Source: Hirsutella rhossiliensis (taxonomy: Eukaryota; Ascomycota; Sordariomycetes; Hypocreales; Ophiocordycipitaceae). Taken from it: a stretch of DNA of 64,000 nucleotides. The translations under genes were made by a program, and so were the position numbers. The stretch covers positions 3,348,001 to 3,412,000 of the forward strand of contig NW_025408668.1 in NCBI RefSeq assembly GCF_020360975.1, read 5' to 3'. Of this stretch, positions 1-12,429 are shown in pieces; position 1 is the first letter of the stretch; each line of letters opens with the position of its first letter. The notes under the pieces were generated by a model that saw nothing but the letters and a program-made list of their open reading frames with translations, was not told where the DNA came from and ran no database searches.

Positions 1-299
1 GTAGCTAACGTATTTCTTTTAGTAACTAAATTATTAGCGGAGTAGCGTAGGCTATATTCTAAAGAGGAGGAAGCTAAGGAAGCCTTATTAGAGCTTTAGG
101 TATAGCTTACGAACCTTTAGTCGTAAATATCTATCGCCGTTAATCGTTTAGCTCGTATCTAGAAGATTCGGAATCGTACGAAGGAAAAGAGTTCTAAGTT
201 ATTTCGTCGTAGTATCTAAGAAGTAGATGCCGAGGATAGCGTTTTACCTACGCTCGATACGTATAAGCATTAGGTAGTAAATAACTTATAATCGTTAGG

Positions 300-3200
300 C
301 GTTCCTAATAAGGCGAATTAGTCCTCGTTTAGTATTAGCGAGGAGTTTATAGATCTTAGTCCTTTAATCCCTCCTAAACCTTCTAGTAAAATTATTAAAG
401 TAGAGAGCTATAGTAGGTTAAGTACTTAAGTAGTTCCTAAGTATTCTCTTCTAGTCTATATCCTTTCTATTTAATAAGGTATTCTTATTACTAACCTTAT
501 TTTCTTATATTTAGTATTTATTCGGCTTTATATTTCTAATCGTCGTCGACTTCGATTTTATCCTATAGTTTAGCGTCTCGTAGTACTAGTTCTAATAACG
601 AGATATCAAATATTAGGTATATCCGTATTATTATTAGTAGCGAAAGTTCGTAGTTAACTTTCGAAATAACCTTCCTAATTTTAAATAGTCTAAGTTTCTT
701 AAAATCTAATTTATTACTTAGTCGTTTTATTTTAATATTTCGTTGTATAAGGTAGACTATATCTCCCTCTTAAAAGATTAGTCCCTATAATCTTTTCTAA
801 TTATAGTAAGTAGATATTTATTCTCTAACGAATTAAAGTTCTTATTATATTTCTTTATATAATTTTCATAGCTAATCTACTTATAGTATCGCTCGTTCTA
901 CTTATAGTCCTTATTAGGTAACCTTAAATACTTCTAGGTTATATCTATAATTAGCGTATACTAGTAAGAGCTTAGTTATTTCTATAACTAAGCTATTATA
1001 AGCTAGTTACGCTATTAGTAGCTATTTAACTTAATCGTTTTATTCGTAACTAATATAGTATCGTAAATATTATTTAAGCGTTTAGTTAAGTCGTTTTATT
1101 TATCTATCTATTTATAGGTAATAAGCTATACTAAGCTTATATTTTATCCTTAATTATACTATAAGAGCTTACTAAAACTTAGCTATAAATATACTTCCTT
1201 TATTAAAGATAATCTTATTCGGTAGTCTATAATTACTAATAATTATTTATAGGAATATATATACTAGCTCTTCTATATTACTTACTTCTTTATACGGTAA
1301 GAAGTATCTATACTTCGTTAATTAGTCGGTAATAATAAATATACTATCGTACTTAACGTTAGTTATAGGTTCTTTTAACGGTAGTAGCTTTATAATATAA
1401 TTAAAAGCTATCGAATCCTATAGTTTCTCTAGTACTAGTAGCGGTTATAATTCTCCGTATAGCTTATATCGTTTAGCTTTACTTCGTATATAAAGTTTAT
1501 ATTTTTTAATAACTTATCGTACTACTTCCTTAAGCTATAGGAAGTTATATTATCGTTTAATCCGTTCTATTATTCTTTAGATTCCTTAGTATCTATATAT
1601 TAGATATTCGTATATATCTTATATAACTTTATCTCGTAACGCTAGTAGTATCTAGATTTTATTCTTATATATTAGAACTTCTAAATATTCTATATTATAT
1701 CCCTTTAGTACTTTATATTCTTTTATCTATTTTAGGATCTTCTAGTATATCGAGTTATTAGGTTATACTTTAAATATTATATTTAGCTATCGTTGCTAGT
1801 AGTTCCCGTTTTCGTTAATTTCTAAGAGCTATCCTTTTACTATAGGTGCTCTTATATCGTAGTTACTTTATCGACTAAGGGCATTAGCTCGACCGTTTTC
1901 TATTCCTTTTCTATAGATTATTTCGTAGTTAAATTCTAATAAATATTCGGCCTATCGGATCTATTATCCGTTTAACTATTATATAGTTATAAAGTATAAG
2001 ATGTTTTTATAATCTATATAGACCTTAACTTTATACTTACTTCCGAGAAGGTAGTATCGAAATTCCTTAAAAGCTTAAATAATTATAAGGAATTCTTTAT
2101 TATAGATAGGGTAATTAAGTTCTACGCTATATAGCTTTTTTAAGTAAAATATAATTAGTCGTAGTCTTCCTTTATCGTCCTTTTATCCGATTTATACTCT
2201 TAGAGTAAAGTCTAATATATCGGTTTTAAGTTCGATTTATCGTTCTAGGTTAAAGGTAGTTAAGACTAGTTCTTATATAATCGTAGTCTTAATATATTCG
2301 AAAGCTTCGTTAGCTTTATCGTCCTATATAAATTCTTTTTCCTTCTTTATTAAGTCGTATAATAGTACTACGATCTTTCCGAAATCTTTAATAAATCGTT
2401 AGTAGTAATTTATAAATCCTAGGAAACTTTATATGTCCTTAACGTTCTTTAGCGTTAGCTATTCTTTAACTAAGTTAATCTTATCTTATTATATCTATAT
2501 CTCTCTTAGTAAGATCGTATATTAAAGAAAGTCTACTTCCTATATATAGAACTTACTTTTCTTTAGTTTAACTAGTAACTTCGTATTTTAAAGTACGCTA
2601 AGTACCTTATAGATATATTCCTTATATTCTTTTAAGGTATCCGAGAAGATTAGGATATTATCTAGGTATACTACTATAAAGATATCTAAGTATTCGCGTA
2701 GGATATTATTAATTATCTATTAGAAGGTAGCTAGTATATTTATAAGTCTAAATAGTATTACTAGATATTTAAATAGTCCGAATTTCGTTCTAAAGGCTAT
2801 TATCTATTCGTGTCCCTTTTTTATACGTATTAAGTTATAGGCGCCTTTAAGATCGAGGGCTATAAACTATTTTTTACCGTATAGTCGATCTTATAGTTCT
2901 AATATAAGTAGTAATAGTATTCGGTCCTTTATTATAATATCGTTTAAGCGTCTATAGTCGATAACTAATCGTAGCTTACCGTTTTTCTTTAAAATAAATA
3001 TAACTAGGTAGCCTACTTCGGATATTAACGTTTATATATATCCCTTTTATAGGTTCTCGTCGAGGTAGTCGCGTAGCGTTTATAGTTGCTTTTCGTTTAG
3101 GTTATAGATCTTATAGAACGTCGGCGTTATTCTATCCTTAAGATAGATTTCGTAGTCCTATTAGCTATATTCGGGTAACCCTATCTTAAGTTCTTCCTTA

Positions 3201-6200
3201 AAGAGTTTATTATATTTCCGGTATTCCTAAGGGATGTTCTTTATTCTATCTTATAGGCTTTATTCTTTCTTTTAAGAGCTGGTTTCTCTTAACTTAAGCT
3301 CTTTATTAATTTATTTAAGGTCTTTCCTTAGAGTAGTAATAACTCTTTAGATCTTTATATTATATCCTTTATTCTATTTATATTAGATGCTAGGTTATAT
3401 AGCTATATTAGTTAGTACGTAGGTCTTATTAGTCGATTTTATTATATCCGCTAGTTCGGTTACTATTTTCGTTTATATCGCTAAAGCCTATAATAATTTA
3501 CTTAAACGGTTATCCCTTTTATCTTATTTAGTAGCTAAATTATCGTAAAATTTTACTTTCTCCTAAATCTACTAGTCCTAGAAACTTACGTCTTTATTCT
3601 AATATAGCTAGCTAGTTTTCTAGTTAATTAGTAGGTTGCTCTCCTATAGCTATAGAAGTCCTAATATAAGGTTATATTCTTTAATATCTATAATATCGAA
3701 GTTAACTTATTCGTCGTAGCCTTAGATATTAATATCGAGGTAATTAATCTCTATATTAATAATTCCGTTATTATAGTTAAAGGCCTCTCCTTCGATATTC
3801 GTAAGTTTATATAGATCTTTCTTATATCTCTATATAAGTCGGTAACGATTAATAACTCTAGGTAAAACGTAATTACCTATCGCGCTATAGTCTAAAAGTA
3901 TACGTATGTAATATCCTACGATTTAGATATCTAATACTATTTAGTTACTATAGCTTACCGTTACTATATATAGGGTCCTTAGATCTTATCGTATCGTGCT
4001 AGTCTATAGCCTTTTTATAGATAGCGTACCTCGTTTTTTACCTAGTCCTTATTCGTTTTATTTAGGTATTCTTCTTCGATTTATTTTTAATATCGTTTCT
4101 TTATATTTTCGTCGCGTAGTATTATATTAGGGCTTAAGAGACTAATTTCTTATAGCTAATTAAAGATTTCTTATTTCTTAACGCTATATCGTTTATATTA
4201 TACTACTTCGTAGTTAATTGCGTACTATACTTCGTAATTCTATTCGTTTTTATACTAAAGGTTAAGTTTTTATTTAGCGTCTTTCTATTTTTCGTATAGT
4301 ATTTTTATATCGATTTTTCCTTAGTCGAATACGGCTTATAGCCTTTATACGTATTACTAATAATATTTTAGTGCACCGTTATATCGTTTATATTATACTT
4401 ATACTTTTTCGTGTTTATAAACTCTATAGTTTAGGTATATATATTTATTATACTCTTCTTTATCGCATTTAACTTATTATATAAGCCTTTAGAAGATTAA
4501 TAGTTTAGATACCTTAGAGCGAGTAGCGCTATACTATTCTTTTATTTTAGCGTATTTATAGATTTTATATATCTCTAAAAGATATCTCGTTAATAAACTA
4601 TAATTATCGCGGTATTTAAGTAGCGTGCCGTAATTAGGTTCTAATAATATAACTTAGTCGTTTAGGTAGCGTTAATCGATTTTCTAGTAGTCTAGTTCTA
4701 TACTTAAGTAGGGTTTCGAAAGTACTTATCCCTCGAACCTAACTAAGAAGGCGTCGTATCGTACCTTTATCTAGAAGTATATTATATAATCTAGGTAGAC
4801 GTATAATATCTATAAAATATACTTATAGTGCTTATAAGTAAGTAGTATTTATAGATCGTCTCTAAATTCTCCTCGTAGTTACTATTCTCGTTATAGAGCT
4901 ATAAAGGTATCGACTATAGCGATAGCTATAGTATAGTCTCCTCCGCATAGTACCGGTTAATATCGAATTAATATAGCTTATTAGTTTTCTATAAGAATTT
5001 AAGGTATTTATTAGGTTCTAATTTTAAGTATTTCTTTAAATTCTTCGAAGTATAGAGCGTATTCTTTAATCGTAGTATTTTCCCTTAGTAACGAGGGTAG
5101 TAGTATAAGTTTATTCTCGTCTTCCGTTTCTCTAGGTATTTCTTATTCTTTAGAGCTTATATCGTCGATACTTCGTTATTCCTCTTTAGGTTATTATCCG
5201 AGTTTTATAAGTATAAGGGCTACGTCTATATCTTCTTTATTATATTATTTATAGACTGCCTATTATTAATATCGATTTTTATTTTATATATCTTCCTAGA
5301 ATCGTTTGCCGTTCTTCCTAATCTAGTCTTAGGAGACTCCTTTAGGATAGGGGTATTTTAGTTCTACGAATTTAACTTATTTCTATGTTTTAGGATCCCT
5401 TTATTATATTATTATAAGGGTCTTCTTTAGTAGCTTTAGGAACTATTTAGTACCGTTCTTATCGCTTAAGTATACTATATATTTATTATCGTAGTATATA
5501 GTCTAACTTCTAAGGCTAGTGCCTAGTAGGTTTTCTTCTCCTTATAAGGTTATTTATATTCTTTAGAGTAATATCTAAGTTTCCTATAGTTAAAACACTT
5601 TCCTTTACTTTTCTATATTATATTTAGATCTATCCTACCTAGGTTAGTTATATGGGCGTAGGTAATAGGAGTTTCGCGCTTCTTTTTATAGTTAGCGCGT
5701 CGGTTAAAGTTATTTTTATAGGAAGGGTTCTAGTTTCCTCTTCTTTATTTCTTTTCTTAGCATCGCGTATACTATCTATCGTCGATTCGTACTACTATAG
5801 TAATATAGTCTAAGAGGTTATTAGGTCGATTTTCCTTATAGAGTTCGTCCTTAACTTCTTCTTTAAGCCCGTTATAGAATCGTAATATAAGAGGTTCGTC
5901 GTCTTAATTAAGCTTTAAGGTAACTTAGCGGAACTTCGTAGTATAATCCGATACTAAGATCCTTTATCGGAGTTCTCAAAGTTTTTATTTAGCTTCTTAT
6001 TCCTTATCGGTTATTCCGAATACCTTTATAATAGCTTCTTCGAATCCTTAGAAACTAGCAAAGACTTCGTCTATCTCGTTATCTCGTCGCGCTAGTTAGT
6101 TATCGAGAAAATCCCTTATAATAGGTCTAAACTAAGCGAGTGCCGTTCTAGATAAATAATTTCCTATATAGAGTACCTTTTCGACTAGGTCCGAAAGTTT

Positions 6201-6480
6201 AATAGGGTAAAACCGGTAGTAGGCCTTAAGTTAGGTAAGAAAGTCTTAAAGCGTGCTATAAGTACCGTCGAATAGTCCTAGCTATTTTAGTTTAACTACT
6301 TCTCCGAGGTCCTTAACTTATCTATTGCCTCCTCCGTTCCTAAGTAACTATACCTTATATCGAAGGGTAATAATCTCGCGCATTATATCCTAAGGCGATA
6401 TAGTAGCTCTAGAGTTAGTTAATCTAGTTTACTATATAGGTATATTAATAGTTACGATATTACTTAGAGTAACGCGGTGT
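300..6480 (-). mobile_element. Gypsy-1: RIP-inactivated Ty3/gypsy retrotransposon
   Basis: The minus strand encodes a stop-riddled gag-pol of the Ty3/gypsy class, in the order gag, protease, reverse transcriptase, RNase H, integrase from high to low coordinates. A zinc-knuckle remnant of CCHC type (CFNYRKLRYYSKEYK, with cysteines partly turned to tyrosine) lies near 5570-5610. A protease remnant (ILLDYSAIGNYVLPR) lies near 3855-3900. The RT is clear near 2640-3000, with LRLVIDYRRLND, then FIALDLKGAYN, then YLDNILIFSD. An integrase remnant (FLPYKKVSNIEE...SNYRLPNKI) lies near 1180-1330. Almost every glutamine and tryptophan codon has become a stop through C-to-T or G-to-A change, as RIP produces. 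The edges are approximate, because I could not place intact LTR pairs or a target duplication. The element cannot be autonomous. Confidence 0.85.
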
Positions 6481-6959
6481 TATACTAAATAAGAGCTTTT
6501 AACGTATAACGACCGGCGTTATTCCTAAGGGATAAACCTATCGAGGGGTTTATATTAGTAGATATAATAAGGCGTGGTCTAAGCAATAATATATATATTA
6601 CGTTAGTAATAAGTCGGAGGTCGTAGACCGTAGACTATAACTAGGTAATTAGAATTAGAGATAGAATCGTAATAAAGATCTATATTAAAAGCTAGAGAGC
6701 TATCTATCTAAAGGAGTAAAAGTAGGTAGCTATATATACCTATAAAGACTATCCTTAGATTATAGGCCTAGCTATAATCCCTAACGTTAGATCGTATAGA
6801 GCGTAGTAATCCTATTAATCCTAGATTACTTAGATCTCTACGATCCCCTCGATCCTATATCTATTAGATAGTCGTGCCGACTATTTATCTATTAGACCGT
6901 ATTACGTGCTTAACGCGGTCGACCGTTAGCGGCCTAGTAGCCGTAGTCGTAATACCTTA

Positions 6960-8470
6960 TCTATAAGGGCGGCGACGGGTAAGGAGTTATTAATTATAAC
7001 CTATATTAAAGTAGGCTCCTCTTCTATATAGGCGGATAATTCCTCTTTCTCTTTTACTAGTGCTAGTAATTAGGGCTCTAGAGCTTATCTTTACTCCGGA
7101 GCTACTCTTTTTCCTTTAGGCCTAGGGGCGTAGAGTCCTCTTTATCGTCTAAGGTAAGAAGTAGTTCTATCTTCGCTACTTAAACTACTATAGGCCGCTT
7201 AGCTAAAAGGAAGGGGCATTTTAATATAAAGTATATAAACGCGCCGTAACGTAGGTAGCGGCCGTTAGCCTTCCTTTTCCTAATTTCCTCGCTCGTTACC
7301 TACTTCGCCCGCTACTTAAAGGGCGGAATAGTATAGGGAATATTTAATAATAACTTCCTACCGCGTTTAGCTCGGTCTATATAAGTAGCCGATATTAAGG
7401 TATCCCTATCTATATCGATAGTCGGCTATTCCTCTTATAGAGGGGCGGTAATCCTATTACCGCTATACGGCGTACGCTTATAAAGCTTCTAAAAACGCGG
7501 CGCCTACTTATAGCCCTATACTACCTTTATTAACTAGCTTATATACTCGCCGTAGTTAGTAGGTATAATTATAGGGATAAGTAGCTCCTATAAGGCTAGC
7601 GTAATTAAGTTCCGTAACTATATAAGCTTCGCGCTATCTTCCTATACTATAGTTCCCGCCGCTTATAAGAGCGTCTCTTTAAAGTTAGGGAGGAATTCGC
7701 TAAAGGACTACCCGTCCCTCTACCTAAGGGTCTATAGCCTATCCTATGCCTTCTCCCGCTCCTATACGTTGCCGAACGTATATATAAGGTATTAAAAGAA
7801 GTCCTATAGGTCGCGTCTACCCCTAGGGCCGCCCTTATCCTAGAATCTAGAGATCCTCTATATCTAAGGCTCCGGTAGCGTATAGAGGAGCAAATACCAC
7901 GCTATATTACGATAGCTATTTAGGCCCTATTTCTTATCTATTATAAACTTTATCTATAGCCGGCTAAGGAAGAAGTAGAAGGACTTAGGCTTACCGTCCT
8001 AAGTCGGCTACGGAAGCGGCTTCCGTATCGGTAGTACTACCGCCGTAACTAGTATTACGGAGGTCGTAGGGGTTAACGCTAGTCTCGTAGACGGCTCCCC
8101 TAGTGCAGCGAGAACCTCGTTCTTCTCGCTAGCCGTCGCGCTTCTAATCGCTTTTAGGATAGCTGCGATACTTCCTATCCGCCTAGGGGGTAGCGGGGTG
8201 CTCCCTTAGGGAAGCGGCGCCCTTTCCGGGGAGATATCTATTAGATCTATTAGTTAATAGCTTATACTATTACGGAGTAGGCAGAGGCGTATACATAGGT
8301 GCCGTCCGTAGGATAATATTAATAAGCTATATAGAGCTCTTCTATGCGCGGCTAGCTCGTATATATACGTGCGGGATCTAGCCCTCTATATATAACTATA
8401 CGGCTTAGGCCGTAGCCTAAGCCTATAACCTATAATAGTTAAAGACTCTTATACTTATACTCCTAGAAAT
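6960..8470 (-). mobile_element. Gypsy-2 copy A: RIP-mutated gag fragment, inverted relative to copy B
   Basis: This stretch is the reverse complement of about 37060-38590, differing mostly by transitions. Examples are the segment around 8300-8450 against 37080-37240, and 7020-7180 against 38380-38560. In copy B the shared part encodes a gag-like protein followed by a retropepsin. Copy A stops near 6960, before the protease, so it is truncated at the side facing Gypsy-1. It is somewhat richer in C and G than Gypsy-1, but CpA/TpG are still nearly absent. Function is inferred only from the homologous copy. Confidence 0.7.
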
Positions 8471-9195
8471 AAGAATCCTTTTAATAGAATTCGTTTTAAT
8501 AAAGAGGCTATAATACTATATAAAGAAGATTAAGATTAAAGTAAGAGATTTTATACTTACTTATAGCCTATAGGTATTATCTAATAAAAGCTTTTTATAA
8601 ACTCTTTTTAAATATAAATATAAAGCTAGTAAAGAAGAGATAAATATCATAATATAATTAATATTACTTTACTAAGTAATAATAAGTTAAAGAAAGTAAA
8701 GGAGTTAAAGGAAGTAAAGGAGATAGAGGAAGTAAAGGAAATAGGGGAAGTAGAGGAGATAGAGGAAAGTAACTCTTATCGGGAAGAATAAGTTTAAAGC
8801 TATAAGAAAAAGCGAAAAGGCCGTATAGTAATAGAGGCAATAGTCGCCTCCTCTATAAAGAGAACTAGATATAAGGAGAATATTTAACTGCGACGACAGG
8901 ACTTTAAATATTAAAAGGATAGTTAAGGTAGAGAGTAAATAATATCTATAGGATCTTATCCTTTAATTTAATACTACTTTTAGCTATATAGCTTATATAT
9001 ATTTTATAGGTGCCTCGTATTAAGATAAGTATAAACGATTAATATAATAAAACTAAATAGGTAATGCCTATAGGTAGCCCGAATATACCTATATATATTT
9101 TTAGGTACCTATTTTAAATTTACCTACCTACTAAGTATTTATAGTGGCCCTAAAATAGCCCGTGGGTAGGTATAGGTAGCCTATAAGCAAATACC
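8470..9195. other. AT-rich, RIP-mutated sequence without a recognisable gene
   Basis: No open frame is seen. Bases 8690-8770 form a purine-rich tract built from imperfect repeats of units such as GGAAGTAAAGGAGATAGA. Bases 9060-9195 are rich in short ACCTA/TAGGT motifs. RIP-type composition ends abruptly around 9195-9230, where CA and TG dinucleotides reappear at normal frequency. Confidence 0.6.
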
Positions 9196-9227
9196 CATGG
9201 GTATTTTTAAGTCTAGTGCCGGGGACG

Positions 9228-10202
9228 GGGGGACATGTTGAACCGGGTTGGCAGGTCGAGCCCAGTTGGGGAGACAGAAGCCGTTGCAGTCATGCTGTGA
9301 TACCGTCTGAATCGAGATCCATCACGCCGAACTCGCGGTTCCGAGATAGGATAAGCAGGTCGAAGAGGATGGCCTCGTATGGGTAAATGCCCCCTTGGAG
9401 ATCGCAGAGAACGTGAAACCCATCCGTCACGTGATAGCTATAGTGGCTAAGGGCTTGCATAACCTTTCTTTAGTCCTCAGAACCGTCGTTTCATCCAGTA
9501 ATGCTATTGAATTTCTGGAAGTCTTCGATAAAAGGCTCGCAAGATGACTCTGGCCTAACCACTTGTCGGAACTCGCGCCGGTAAATACCTGTCAGGACAA
9601 GGGCCTATGATACGCGTTAGTAACACCTCTATCGGGGGTGCCCTCATTTTGCATGGTGTAGCGGTATTTTACCAGCTTGACAATACCATACTTCGAGCAC
9701 GTCGATTTTGACGGCCTGGTCGATGATTTTCGCTTGATTGAACTAGTTTGCAATGCCCAAGGCCCTATCGACGGCTTTGATGTCGAGAGTGAAATAATCG
9801 TCTGAAAAGGCTGCGCCCGGTGACCACACATGCCCGGCCCTGACGAGGTCCTGAAGCGTAGGTTCCCTCGGCCACCCAACGAAAAGCACCTTGGCAAAGG
9901 GATTCTCTAGGAAATACTGTGGGGTGGAGCTCGTACCGGACTTGTTATATCTGCCGCCGTCAGACAAACTTGCGGATTGGGTGTCGGGGTGATGCCTTTG
10001 GACACAGGTCACACGTCGCGAAACACCCGGGGCCTTTGGAGTACTGATTTTCCGTGAAGGATGACTGGGGGAGATTGCGGTCGCAATCCGCACATGTGCG
10101 ACCCACGGCGGTCGGGCCAAGGCAGCACGAGTGGGCAGGATGGGCAGGATCAGGTGAGGTCGAGATGAAAGCAGCGTTTGAGAACTCTGGTTCCAGGGGC
10201 AC
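9228..10202 (-). pseudogene. Alpha-type protein kinase (MHCK/EEF2K-like) pseudogene
   Basis: Pieces of one fungal alpha-kinase can be read in order on the minus strand, in several frames. An N-terminal Cys-rich finger (CADCDRNLPQSSFTENQYSKG) lies near 10090-10030. A frame change follows, then HHPDT...LSDGGRYNKS. The kinase segment GAAFSDDYFTLDIKAVDRAL lies near 9815-9755 and continues, after an in-frame TAG, into FNQAKIIDQAVKIDVLEVW. The C-terminal part reads SYHVTDGFHVLCDLQGGIY, then LSRNREFGVMDLDSDGI and HDCNGFCLPNWARPANP near 9460-9250. At least two frame changes and several stops break it. Stops fall where the family has Trp or Gln, so C-to-T/G-to-A decay is likely. It borders the RIP block and cannot make an active kinase. 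Confidence 0.8.
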
Positions 10203-10434
10203 ACAATTTCACGGGCCCTGGACTCTTCAGCCATGACTAAACGTGCTATATCGCCAGTCACAGTTGTGAGCCGTGGTCGACAGGGGAGGTAACCACCAAG
10301 AGCCTTGACACCGAAAGGTTAGGCCAGTCCTATGGAGCGTCTACGAGTACCATAGTGCAAAGGATGAAACGAAAAGGCGGTGTCTACAAGTAGATTTTGT
10401 GACGAATATAGAGTTTGCTCTGGACCAGTGGACC

Positions 10435-12429
10435 TCATATGTCCTTGGCGCCTTTGCGGATAGCTTCCTCTACTATTTTTGCGGCTTGCAAGACCTCCTC
10501 ATCGCGACAGTGTCTTCCGACCAGTTGCACTGATATTGGCAAGCTGTCAAACAGCTCGGGGTCATCTTGGGGGACTGTTAACTCAACCAACTGCGGTGAA
10601 AAGGCGGCCACGTTACTCACAGGCTTTCCATTCCCTCTCATCCTCCGCCGACCTAGGCTGGTAATCCGAGTTGAAGGCGTCGGTCGTCTTATCGGCGCAA
10701 AGCCCGCTCGGGAAAACGACTGCCGGATAGTCTAGGATGTTCCAGACAGCGGTATACGCCCAGTATTTTGGCTGCCCCTGAAGCGCCCCGACGCCGACGT
10801 AAGTCGGGCAAAGAATCACGTCGACGCCTTGGGACTTCATCAAGGCCTGATATTCCATGCGGTACTTGTCGCGTCTAGAGTTGAGCTTCCAGTTATCCAG
10901 AACCGTCAAGTCTGTGGGGCTCGCGAAGCTTAGAACGTGCTCTGTCAGCGGAAGCATCGGCTCTCCTGATGATTCCAGGGCGCTCCGCAGCCTGATGGCT
11001 CCATCGGCGAAATATAATTGCTTCTATGAGAACGACAAATGTTAGCGGCGCCGGCACTCGGGTTTGCTCCTCAACATTGTCGTACCACAATGTCCCAGCC
11101 TTCGGCATGCTGGTACGGCTGCCAGCGCACCGATTTTATCCCGGCAGCTTGAAGTTTTTGCTCTGCTGCAAGTAGAGCTCTTGTTATCGGGGGATGGGGC
11201 TGGACAAGGCTTGATGAAGCTGTTAGCCCAGACTGCGCATCCCATACGTGCACACAACAACTTACCCATCGTCAAGCATGATGCCAACGGTGAGAGATGG
11301 AGGCGAAAGGGTTACATCTCTCCATCCCAGCGGCATCAAAGAAGGTTCCGTCTCCCAGGGCTCTTGGTCCAGCACCGCTTTTTGGAATCGAATCAGGTCG
11401 CCGAGACACTGACCAAGGGGCCCTACACAGCCGTGGACTGACTCTTGGCCACCGAATATTCCTGCAAGCCCATGCCCTGGGTTCCGCAGAGCCGTGGGTT
11501 TGAAACCGTAGACGCTGCAAAAGGCTGCAGGTCCTCTGATCGAGCCCCCAATGTCTGTGCCGACACCTAGCACCGAGCACCGAAAAGCAACAGAAGCACC
11601 CTCGCCTCCCGAAGAACCGCCAGGCGAGAGGCGACGATCGTGGGGATTCAGCGTCATGCCTGTGATGTTGTTATTGCAGTCTAGATGCTATTGCGGAACA
11701 GGAAACGTCAGTCTTGGTTTCCGTACACACAGGCTCGTATAGCCTTACCATGATGGATTGAGGCTGGTTCGTCCTGACATGGAGGACTGCCCCAGCTTTC
11801 TTGAGTAGTTGGACAATGTGTGCGTCTTCCTCGGGAATGGAATCGGTGTTGCACACAAAGCCTGCATTGCATATTCTTCCTTTCATGCCAATGTGTTCCT
11901 AGTTCAAGCTTGTCAGTTGGAAAACTTGACGCTCAGTCTCCAGTGCGATTGCATACTTTGACGGAAATCGGAACACCATGCAGAGGCCCAACCAAGGCAC
12001 CCGTCTGCCTGTACTTTTCGTCCAGGCTTCTTGCGGCCTCGAGCGCAGGGTCGGCCAAGAACTCTACGGCAAAGTTAAGCTGTTTCGATCAGTCAGATAA
12101 CTGCATCGCGTATACTGCTGGCTTGCTTTGTTTCTCGCTTCACCTACTAGCTGCTGGCCGATAGTCGCTCGTTTGAGAAATGCCAATGTCACTGCCTCGG
12201 CTGTCCACCTGCCCGTCCGATATCTTTGCAGTAGGCCGTCGACAGTTTGGCTCGTCATGTCAAGTTCCTCTGGCGTGAGCACGCCACGCTCCTCTGGAAA
12301 GTGCAAAACGTTTCTCTGGTCATCGCCCGGCAAATTGGATATTCCTGCGATCAAGTGCCGGGGAATAGACTGCTCGAGGGCGTCGCGGCCTATCTGGGCC
12401 TTGGCAAGCCACGTCTCGGTGTTGGCCAT
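10435..12429 (-). CDS. Amidase-signature family hydrolase (acetamidase/general amidase-like), 544 aa
   Basis: Seven exons join without a frame error: 12429-12148, 12079-11957, 11898-11749, 11687-11266, 11209-11086, 11023-10621 and 10565-10435. All six introns (55-68 bp) have GT...AG ends. The 1635-nt CDS gives 544 residues, the usual size for fungal amidases. The Ser-cisSer-Lys triad is present: Lys135 in GVPISVKEHIGMKG, Ser210 in LSPGGSSGGEG and Ser234 in GTDIGGSIRGPA. The spacings (75 and 24 residues) match those of fatty acid amide hydrolase. No signal peptide or membrane segment is evident, so it is probably cytosolic. It would hydrolyse a carboxamide to acid and ammonia; the substrate cannot be told. 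The start is the first ATG of the frame. The gene is divergent from the NCS1 transporter 2.4 kb away. Intact and apparently functional. Confidence 0.93.

Noticed and set aside
10585..10641. Apparent frameshift near the end of the amidase
   Set aside because: A 55-bp GT...AG intron (10566-10620) restores the conserved EREWKAYDPELFD junction, so the gene is intact.
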